Shown one piece after another: positions 58,218-64,000 of a stretch of DNA of 64,000 nt. A program made the translations under genes and the position numbers. The notes below the pieces were generated by a model. That model did no database searches. It had not been told where the DNA came from and saw only the letters and a program-made list of their open reading frames with translations. Position 1 is the first letter of the stretch, and the number at the start of each line of letters is the position of its first letter. Source of the stretch: Rothia santali (GTDB lineage: Bacteria; Actinomycetota; Actinomycetes; Actinomycetales; Micrococcaceae); contig NZ_JANAFB010000004.1 in assembly GCF_024199905.1 (NCBI RefSeq), positions 1 to 64,000 on the forward strand, read 5' to 3'.

Positions 58218-58808
58218 CTAGACATCCGGGTGTCCATCGCGAGGACTATCTCGACCGAGTTCCCGGAACCCGCGCGAGACCAGGAGGAACAGGACGGCCA
58301 CCGCGCACAGGACCCCCGGGAACGCCCGGGGCGGGCCGACCAGCTCGGCGAGGTAGCCGATGGTCGGTGGCCCGCCCAGGTGCGCCGCGTACCCGAGGAT
58401 GCTGAGATGGGCCGCGACGTGTGCGGCGCGACCGGGCAGGGCGCGGGTTCCGCGGGATAGTGCCAGCGGGAAGACCGGACCGATGCACAGGCCGACGACG
58501 GGCAGTGCGACGGCGGTGACCACCGGATCCCCCGCGAAGTACGCGGCGGCGGAGGCCACCGTCATGCACCCTCCCGCAGCGACCAGGAACAGCGAGTCGG
58601 GGCAGCTGCGCAGCAGGCCATCGCTGAGGGAGCGGGAGGCGAACATCGCCGCGCTGAAGAGCGTGAGAGCTGTGGCGCCGGTCACCGCGCTCGCCCCGAG
58701 ATCGCGGCGCAGCATCAGCCCCGTCGCCAGGGCGACCGACAGAAATGCTCGGGGCAGGCCGATGGCCCGGCGAGATAGCCGATGAGGGGAGCAGGATCTG
58801 CAAGACAC
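58218..58808 (-). pseudogene. 5'-truncated MFS transporter remnant
   Basis: About 196 codons encode only the C-terminal part of a 12-helix MFS permease: GLPRAFLSVALATGLML, TALTLFSAAMFASRSLSDGLL, and the final LIGYLAELVGPPRAFPG block, which suggests about six helices. The N-terminal half is absent. Just upstream the frame one base away spells APLIGYLAG, the expected lead-in, so a base is also missing from the run near 58764-58772. No start with a ribosome site exists. It is most likely a decaying gene. Confidence 0.75.
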
Positions 58809-59016
58809 TGCGTTCGAAGGTACGATCGCCGGTGCTCTTGGCTAGCGGAGCACGACGACGTCACTCATCCCGACATCGTCACTCAGCCCGTGCTGTCTCC
58901 ATTGGTCTTCCCACCGCGCGGACGCCATACTAAGAGACGATTCGAGAAGCATCCACACTGCGTCGAGCCCTGCCCACGCACCGCGGATGCAGCGGCGAAA
59001 GGTGAAAGGTACACCG

Positions 59017-59397
59017 ATGTCAGACGCCCCGGAGCGGAGCCGGATCGCCGCCTGGTTCTTCCCCGACGGGGAGGAGCCGGACCCCCGCTTCACGCTCGCC
59101 AACGAGCGCACCTTCCTCGCGTGGATCCGCACGGCCCTGGCGTTCCTGGCCGGCGGCATCGCGCTGGAGGCCTTCGCGGTGCCGATCTTCGACGACCCCC
59201 TGCGCCAGGTCTTCGCGGTGGTCCTGATCGGGGTGGGCGTGCTCGTCAGCACCGGGGCGGCGGTCCGCTGGGTGCGGGTCGAGCGGAGCATGCGGCGCCG
59301 GCGCGCGCTGCCGGTCCCGCTGATCGTCCCGTTGCTCAGCTTCAGCTGCGGGGCGGCGATGGTCCTGGTCATCGTCGTGATCGCGCTCGCGCGATGA
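59017..59397 (+). CDS. DUF202 (YidH-like) membrane protein
   Basis: A 126-residue protein with the DUF202 signature RFTLANERTFLAWIRTALAFLAGGIALE and three membrane segments. ATG 59017 is preceded by AAAGGT at about eight bases; ATG 58987 is an alternative. It overlaps the next gene by four bases (ATGA). Function unknown. Confidence 0.88.
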   Translation: MSDAPERSRIAAWFFPDGEEPDPRFTLANERTFLAWIRTALAFLAGGIALEAFAVPIFDDPLRQVFAVVLIGVGVLVSTGAAVRWVRVERSMRRRRALPVPLIVPLLSFSCGAAMVLVIVVIALAR

Positions 59398-59804
59398 GCA
59401 CCGGCCGCCGCCCGGGCCCGCGCGGCGCCTTCCGCGGCTCCCCGGGGCGCTCCGCCCGGCGCAGCTCGCCCGGGAGCGCCTCCCGCCGTCCGCCCCTGCA
59501 CGAGGACCCGGGGCTGCAGCCCGAGCGGACGGTGCTGGCGTGGGGGCGGACCCTCCTGCTGTTCACCACGGTCGCGGCCGTCTTCCTCCGCTGGCTTCCC
59601 CGCTACGGGGCGCTGATGCTCATGCTGGCGCTGCTCGCCGCCGCGGTGGCCGGGGCCATCTACGCGACCCAGCGGCTGCGCTACCGGCGTCAGAGCCGGG
59701 GCATCTCGGACGAGTCCCTGGAGCCCGACGTCGCGGCGGTCCTGGTCACGAGCGCGGCCACCTGTGCGCTGGGGGTGCTGGGCGTCGTCGTCGTGCTGGG
59801 GTAG
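59394..59804 (+). CDS. DUF202 family membrane protein (second)
   Basis: A 136-residue protein, again DUF202-like: LQPERTVLAWGRTLLLFTTVAAVFLRW, then two further membrane segments. An Arg/Ser/Pro-rich N terminus of about 40 residues precedes the domain. ATG 59394 overlaps the first DUF202 gene, so the two are a coupled pair and may form a heteromeric complex. Function unknown. A short degenerate repeat (59808-59886) follows the stop. Confidence 0.85.
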   Translation: MSTGRRPGPRGAFRGSPGRSARRSSPGSASRRPPLHEDPGLQPERTVLAWGRTLLLFTTVAAVFLRWLPRYGALMLMLALLAAAVAGAIYATQRLRYRRQSRGISDESLEPDVAAVLVTSAATCALGVLGVVVVLG

Positions 59805-59807
59805 GGG

Positions 59808-59886
59808 CGTGTCCCGCATGCCCCGGATGTCCCGGGCTTCGCAGGTGTCCCGGGCTCCCCGGTCGTCGCGGGCGTCACGACGCGCG
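59808..59886. repeat. Degenerate repeat around GTCCCGGGCT
   Basis: GTGTCCCGCATG, ATGTCCCGGGCT, GTGTCCCGGGCT and a GTCGTCGCGGGCG variant follow one another right after the DUF202 stop. Imperfect, about 17-20 bp per unit. Confidence 0.45.
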
Positions 59887-59968
59887 GGCGTGGACTCGCG
59901 TTGCCAGGCGGCTCGCGGTGCGCATAGTCTCGAATCACCCACGCCCCATCAGTGATAGGAGACACAGC

Positions 59969-60403
59969 ATGCCCACACGCACTTCCCGAACCGCTTGGAA
60001 GGGCTCCCTCGAGGAGGGCTCGGGTCAGGTCGAGATGAGCAGCTCCGAGATCGGCACCTTCGACGTGTCGTTCCCCAAGCGCGCCTCCGACAAGGCCGAC
60101 GGCACCACCAGCCCCGAGGAGCTCATCGCCGCGGCGCACTCCTCCTGCTACGCGATGCAGTTCTCCGCGCTGCTCGGCGAGGCCGGCGGCACCGTGAACT
60201 CCCTGGACGTCACCGCCGACGTCTCGATGGGTCCGGAGCAGAGCGGCGGCTTCAAGCTGACCGGCATCGTCCTGAACGTGTCGGGCGACGTCGACGGCAT
60301 CGACGGCGACGCGATCCGCAAGGCCGCCGAGCAGGCCAAGGACACCTGCCCCGTCAGCAAGGCGCTGTCCGGCGTCGAGATCACGCTGAAGACCGACTTC
60401 TAG
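59969..60403 (+). CDS. OsmC-family peroxiredoxin
   Basis: A 144-residue OsmC-type protein. The two redox cysteines are in SSCYAMQFS and DTCPVSKAL, and the fold opening ASDKADGTTSPEELIAAAH is typical. OsmC proteins reduce organic hydroperoxides. ATG 59969 has AGGAGA upstream. A long hairpin follows the stop. Confidence 0.93.
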   Translation: MPTRTSRTAWKGSLEEGSGQVEMSSSEIGTFDVSFPKRASDKADGTTSPEELIAAAHSSCYAMQFSALLGEAGGTVNSLDVTADVSMGPEQSGGFKLTGIVLNVSGDVDGIDGDAIRKAAEQAKDTCPVSKALSGVEITLKTDF

Positions 60404-60420
60404 GCGCTGCGGCAGTCCGA

Positions 60421-60485
60421 AGGGCGTGCCCGCCCTCGCGTCTCCCCCCGCTCGTGGGGAGAGGTGCGGGTCGCGGGCACGCCCT
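60421..60485 (+). terminator. Two-tier hairpin after the OsmC gene
   Basis: AGGGCGTGCCCGC (60421-60433) pairs perfectly with 60473-60485. An inner TCTCCCC (60441-60447) pairs with GGGGAGA (60456-60462). It starts 17 bases after the stop. Confidence 0.75.
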
Positions 60486-60624
60486 CGTCGTGTCGCGGGC
60501 GGCCCCTTTACTTCAAAACTGAAATGGCAGACGATGACCTGGTGAGCCGCATCACGGCTCGCCCACCCCGCATCGCGATCCAGGCCGGGACCCCGTTCCG
60601 CGCGGCCCCGCCGGAAAGGCAAGC

Positions 60625-61674
60625 ATGACGACCACAGTCAACGCCCTGTCCGTGTCCGAGGCCAGCGGCCCGTTCGAGCGCACCTCCATCGACCGGCGGG
60701 ACCTGCGGCCCCACGACGTCCGCATCGACATCCGCTACGCCGGCATCTGCCACTCCGACATCCACCAGGCCCGCGACGAGTGGGGCGGCGCGATCTTCCC
60801 CATGGTCCCCGGGCACGAGATCGTCGGCACCGTCGCGGAGACCGGCCCCGAGGTGACCGGCCTGAAGGAGGGGGACACGGTCGGCGTCGGCTGCTTCGTC
60901 GACTCGTGCCTCGAGTGCGAGGCCTGCCGGGACGGCGAGGAGCAGTTCTGCGAGCGCGGCGTCGTCCAGACCTACAACTCCACGGAGTACGACGGCGAGG
61001 TCACCTACGGCGGCTACAGCCAGCAGGTCGTGGTGAGGGACCACTTCGTGCTGCGCATCCCCGACGGCGTCGACCTCGCCGAGACCACCCCGCTGCTGTG
61101 CGCCGGGATCACCACCTACGCCCCGCTCAAGCGGTACGGGGCGGGGCCCGGGAAGCGGGTCGGCGTCGTGGGCATGGGCGGGCTGGGGCACGTGGCCGTG
61201 AAGATCGCGGCCGCCCTGGGCGCGGAGGTCAGCGTCCTCAGCCGCACCGACCGCAAGAGGGAGGACGGACTGGCCTTCGGCGCGCGGCACTACTACGCGA
61301 CCGAGGACGAGGGGGTCTTCGAGGAGCTGGCCGGCAGCTTCGACCTGATCGTCAACACGGTCGGCGCCGGCGTGGACCTCGATGCGTTCTTCGGCCTGCT
61401 GAACCGCGGCGGCACCATGGTCAACCTGGGCGCCCCGAGCGAGCTGCAGCCCTTCAACATCTTCTCGCTGCTCACGATGCGCCGGAACTACGCCGGCTCG
61501 ATGGTCGGCGGCCTGCCGGAGACCCAGGAGATGCTGGACTTCTGCGCGGAGCACGGGATCGGGGCGACGGTCGAGGTCATCCGGGCCGACCAGGTGGGCG
61601 AGTACTACGATCGCGTCGTGTCCGGGGACGTGCGGTACCGGGCGGTGATCGACGTCGCGTCCCTGGAGGGGTGA
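60625..61674 (+). CDS. Zinc-dependent NAD(P)-alcohol dehydrogenase (cinnamyl-alcohol-dehydrogenase/YahK-like)
   Basis: A 349-residue medium-chain dehydrogenase. The catalytic zinc ligands are in AGICHSD and GHEIVG; the structural zinc cysteines are in CFVDSCLECEACRDGEEQFC; the cofactor motif is VGVVGMGGLGHVAVKIA. SVLSRTDRKRED after the fold suggests NADP(H). Members reduce aldehydes broadly. ATG 60625 has GGAAAGG upstream. TTCA-AAAC-TGAA (60512-60523) lies about 100 bases upstream and may mark a regulated promoter. Confidence 0.92.
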   Translation: MTTTVNALSVSEASGPFERTSIDRRDLRPHDVRIDIRYAGICHSDIHQARDEWGGAIFPMVPGHEIVGTVAETGPEVTGLKEGDTVGVGCFVDSCLECEACRDGEEQFCERGVVQTYNSTEYDGEVTYGGYSQQVVVRDHFVLRIPDGVDLAETTPLLCAGITTYAPLKRYGAGPGKRVGVVGMGGLGHVAVKIAAALGAEVSVLSRTDRKREDGLAFGARHYYATEDEGVFEELAGSFDLIVNTVGAGVDLDAFFGLLNRGGTMVNLGAPSELQPFNIFSLLTMRRNYAGSMVGGLPETQEMLDFCAEHGIGATVEVIRADQVGEYYDRVVSGDVRYRAVIDVASLEG

Positions 61675-61695
61675 GGCCGGCGGCGCGGGCGCCGA

Positions 61696-62091
61696 TCACG
61701 CGGCGTCGTAGCGCTCCCGCGCCGCGAGGACCGTGTCTGCGTGGTCCTCGGCCCACTCGCGCAGGGTCTGGATGGGTCCGGCGAGCGTGGCGCCCAGCCC
61801 CGTCAGCTCGTAGTCGACCCGCGGCGGCGACGTCGGGGTGACCGTCCTCAGCACGAGGCCGTCCCGCTCCAGGGAGCGCAGCGTCTCGGCGAGGACCTTG
61901 GGCGTCACCCCGCCGACGCGCTCGCGGAGCCGCCCGAACCGCAGCGGCGCCTCGGCCAGGGCCGTGACGATCAGCGGGGTCCAGCGGTCGACGACGTGCC
62001 GGAGCACGGTGCGCGAGGGGCACCGGGGGCTCATGATGTCGAAGTCCTGCGCCGCGAGGTCCGCGGCGCCGGCGGGCGCGGTGAGCGTCAT
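61696..62091 (-). CDS. HxlR-family transcriptional regulator
   Basis: A 131-residue winged-helix regulator. The conserved CPSRTVLRHVVDRWTPLIVTAL opening, with the redox-type Cys, and RFGRLRERVGGVTPKVLAETLRSLERDGLV are HxlR marks. ATG 62091 faces the NAD-binding gene across a 108-base divergent region containing a matching palindrome. Such regulators often respond to aldehydes or quinones, and the alcohol dehydrogenase beside it may be within its regulon. Confidence 0.9.
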   Translation of the reverse strand: MTLTAPAGAADLAAQDFDIMSPRCPSRTVLRHVVDRWTPLIVTALAEAPLRFGRLRERVGGVTPKVLAETLRSLERDGLVLRTVTPTSPPRVDYELTGLGATLAGPIQTLREWAEDHADTVLAARERYDAA

Positions 62092-62127
62092 CCGTCCTCA
62101 TCTCCTGTGGTTACGTTGAGGTATCTG

Positions 62128-62142
62128 GTATCCGAAAGATAC
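62128..62142. promoter_or_regulatory. Probable HxlR operator
   Basis: GTATC-CGAAA-GATAC is an inverted repeat with 5-bp arms midway between the divergent HxlR and NAD-binding genes. A further GTATCT half-site is at 62121-62126. Confidence 0.6.
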
Positions 62143-62199
62143 TGTAGCCCCTATCGGGTCGATCGGACGACCGTCCGGCCCCGGAACGAAGGAGTCATC

Positions 62200-62805
62200 A
62201 TGAAGATCGCAGTCATCGGGGCCACCGGCATGGTCGGCTCCCGCGTCGTGGCCGAGGCGTCCAAGCGCGGTCACGTCGTCGACGCCTACAGCCGCGGCGG
62301 CACGATGGTCCAGGGCGCCGAGACGGCCCTTCCCCTGGACCTCGCCGACACCGCGGCGGTCGCTGAGGCCATCGGCGCCCACGACGCCACCGTCATCACC
62401 GTGGTCAGCGGCCGCACCGGGAGCTACGCGGACGACGTCGCGAACCACCGCGCGCTCATCGAGGCGGCACCCAGCGGGCGCTTCCTGGTGGTCGGCGGCG
62501 CGGGCGCCCTCCAGGCCGACGAGCGGACCCTGCTCAAGGACACCCCGGGCTTCCCCGCCGAGTACAAGCCCGAGGCGGACGCCTTCTCAGAGGTCTACGA
62601 GGCCTACCGCGGCTCCGAGGGCCTCGAGTGGACGATGCTCGCACCCGCCCCGGTGATCGCGCCGGGCGAGCGGACGGGGGAGTACTCGACCGGGGACGAC
62701 CGGCCCGCGGGCGAGTCCATCTCGGCGGAGGACTTCGCCGTCGCGCTCGTCGACGAGCTGGAGCGCCCGGCCCACGCCGGGAGGCGCTTCACCGCGGCGA
62801 ACTGA
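62200..62805 (+). CDS. NAD(P)H-binding SDR-like protein (YwnB/NmrA-type)
   Basis: A 201-residue atypical SDR. MKIAVIGATGMVGSRVVAEASKRGH is the cofactor motif, and LEWTMLAPAPVIAPGERTGEY and DFAVALVDELERP are conserved in this family. Divergent from the HxlR gene, the classic arrangement for a regulator and its target. Substrate unknown; family members act in aldehyde or quinone stress. ATG 62200 has AAGGAG upstream. Confidence 0.88.
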   Translation: MKIAVIGATGMVGSRVVAEASKRGHVVDAYSRGGTMVQGAETALPLDLADTAAVAEAIGAHDATVITVVSGRTGSYADDVANHRALIEAAPSGRFLVVGGAGALQADERTLLKDTPGFPAEYKPEADAFSEVYEAYRGSEGLEWTMLAPAPVIAPGERTGEYSTGDDRPAGESISAEDFAVALVDELERPAHAGRRFTAAN

Positions 62806-62830
62806 CGCCGAAGGCGGGGCCGGCGCCATC

Positions 62831-62943
62831 GCCGGGTCCGTGCGACGAACGACGCCGCCGGGCCCGTGCGACCGACGCGGACGCCGCCGGACCTGCGAGG
62901 CCGACGCCGGTCCCGCGACGCCGACGCCGGGCCCGCGCGGGCG
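62831..62943. repeat. Degenerate 20-29 bp tandem repeat
   Basis: Five units start with GCCGGG or GCCGCCGG at 62831, 62854, 62883, 62906 and 62926, and share C-G-x-C-G-A-C cores. The array begins just after the stop of the NAD-binding gene. Confidence 0.55.
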
Positions 62944-62946
62944 ACT

Positions 62947-62982
62947 CCGCCCGGCCCGGCCGGCGTCGTCGCCTCCGGGCGG
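62947..62982 (-). terminator. Hairpin downstream of the sugar transporter
   Basis: CCGCCCGG (62947-62954) pairs with CCGGGCGG (62975-62982), eight bases beyond the MFS stop on the minus strand. Confidence 0.5.
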
Positions 62983-62989
62983 ATCCGCC

Positions 62990-64000
62990 CTACCGGCGGC
63001 TCTCCCGTCCCACGGTGTAGATCGCGCCGGTGGTCACGCCTTCCTCGACCTCCTCGAGGGTCCGGCCGCGGGTCTCCGGCAGGCCCCACGCCATCACGGC
63101 CACCGCCAGCGCGTTGACCGCCGCGAAGCCGAAGAAGGACCCGGTCAGCCCGACGAGCTCGACCAGCGTCGGGAACGTCAGGCTCAGCAGCGCGTTGGCC
63201 GTCCACATGCAGAACACCGAGATGCCCATGCCCAGCGCGCGCATGTGCAGCGGGAAGATCTCGCTGAGCAGCACCCACGTGGCGACGTTGAGGAACAGCT
63301 GCACCGAGCCGACGAAGGCGACGATCAGCGCGAGGATCACGAAGGGCCGGGCGGGGTTGCCCTCGGGCAGCAGCAGCGCCGTCGCGCCGATGAGCACGTG
63401 GCAGACCGCGGTGAGGCTGTAGCCCGTGATGACCATGGTCCGGCGATTGACCTTCTCCATCATCCACAGGGCGATCAGGCTGCCGACCACGCCGATGGCG
63501 CCGGGCGCGATGTTGGCGATCAGCGCCGCCTGCCGCCCGAACCCCGACTCCGTGAGCACGACCTGCCCGTAGTACATCATCGAGTTGATGCCGGTCAGCT
63601 GCTGGAGCACGCCCAGCGCGACGCCGACCACCAGGATGCGCCGCAGCCACCGGTTCGCGAGGATCGCCCGCCACCCGGAGCGCTCCGCACGACCCTCGGC
63701 CGCGACGGCCCGGCGGATGGACTCCGCCTCGGCCCGGGCGCGCTCCGGGGAGCGGATCGTGCTCAGGACCGCGAGGGCCTCCTCGTCCCGCCCCTGGGAG
63801 AGCAGCCAGCGCGGGGACTCGGGCATGCGCAGCATCCCGAAGAACAGGAAGACGGCCGGGATCGCGGAGACGGCCAGCATGATCCGCCAGACGCCGTCCA
63901 GGTGGCCCAGCGTGTTGCCGATGACGGCGTTGACGACGAAGGCCGCCAGCTGCCCGGCCACGATCATGACCTCGTTGCGCCCGGACAGGGAGCCGCGGAT
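62990..64000 (-). CDS. MFS sugar (or inositol) transporter, partial at its N terminus
   Basis: The C-terminal 337 residues of a sugar-porter MFS protein; the frame is open to the window end, so the start lies outside. Family marks are PESPRWLLSQGR after helix 6, GVLQQLTGINSMMYYG at helix 7, EIFPLHMRALGMG and the terminal PETRGRTLEEVEEG. Substrate is a sugar or polyol (xylose, inositol or similar); the sequence seen does not decide. A hairpin lies beyond the stop. Confidence 0.93.
   Translation of the reverse strand: MRGSLSGRNEVMIVAGQLAAFVVNAVIGNTLGHLDGVWRIMLAVSAIPAVFLFFGMLRMPESPRWLLSQGRDEEALAVLSTIRSPERARAEAESIRRAVAAEGRAERSGWRAILANRWLRRILVVGVALGVLQQLTGINSMMYYGQVVLTESGFGRQAALIANIAPGAIGVVGSLIALWMMEKVNRRTMVITGYSLTAVCHVLIGATALLLPEGNPARPFVILALIVAFVGSVQLFLNVATWVLLSEIFPLHMRALGMGISVFCMWTANALLSLTFPTLVELVGLTGSFFGFAAVNALAVAVMAWGLPETRGRTLEEVEEGVTTGAIYTVGRESRR

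Overview
The window is chromosomal DNA from a very high-GC Gram-positive actinobacterium. The evidence is the extreme G/C bias at third codon positions, the frequent GTG and TTG starts, the ATGA/GTGA start-stop overlaps, and the families present (MbtH, excalibur, LGFP repeats, DUF6320, MT0933-like antitoxin). A Micrococcales member such as Kocuria or a relative would fit, but that placement is inference. I saw no rRNA, tRNA, CRISPR array, prophage or intact transposon.

Layout. 1-4.5 kb: end of a non-ribosomal peptide (probably siderophore) locus with A-T-TE module, MbtH and DrrAB-type exporter. 4.6-13.1 kb: thiolase, PTS beta-glucoside-type permease, MetE-like methyltransferase, IlvD and a sarcosine-oxidase-like flavoenzyme. 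13.2-18.7 kb: amino-acid permease, secreted CAP/LGFP protein and a DUF559/AbiEi-like protein. 18.8-26.2 kb: MetY with a CoA-binding protein, then a five-gene OpuC-type osmoprotectant importer with two tandem solute-binding lipoproteins. 26.2-33.9 kb: SatD-like protein, DUF457 membrane protein, a large nuclease-helicase coupled to an unknown protein, and an excalibur surface protein. 34.1-41.7 kb: a catabolic cluster (GntP, KDPG aldolase, N-acyl-D-amino-acid deacylase, D-amino-acid deaminase-like PLP enzyme, KDG kinase, IclR, RidA) that reads like a pathway for an (N-acetyl)aminoaldonate such as N-acetyl-D-glucosaminate. 41.8-50 kb: sortase, DUF429, a hydrolase/acyltransferase/zinc-ribbon membrane operon, an NAD epimerase, an AbiEi-type regulator with a 66-residue coupled partner, and small membrane proteins. 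50-57 kb: betaine demethylation locus (dimethylglycine oxidase divergent from Rieske ferredoxin, reductase and Rieske oxygenase, plus IclR). 57-64 kb: a MITE-like element, small stress proteins, a broken MFS gene, DUF202 pair, OsmC, alcohol dehydrogenase, HxlR/NAD-binding pair and a sugar MFS transporter running off the end.

Connections. The OpuC importer, the Rieske system, the dimethylglycine oxidase and the sarcosine-oxidase-like enzyme together could carry glycine betaine from uptake to glycine and one-carbon units. The two IclR regulators differ at only 6 of their first 60 residues. Their likely target regions share a 17-bp palindrome of the form GTTGC-N7-TGCAAC or close to it, so the aminosugar-acid and betaine loci may be controlled by sister regulators with overlapping operators.

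Quality flags. Four genes (thiolase, sarcosine-oxidase-like, acyltransferase, MFS remnant) are each broken by what looks like the loss of one G/C from a homopolymer run. The shared signature suggests sequencing error for at least some. GC-rich minisatellites occur just after stop codons and also inside reading frames as low-complexity tails or inserts.
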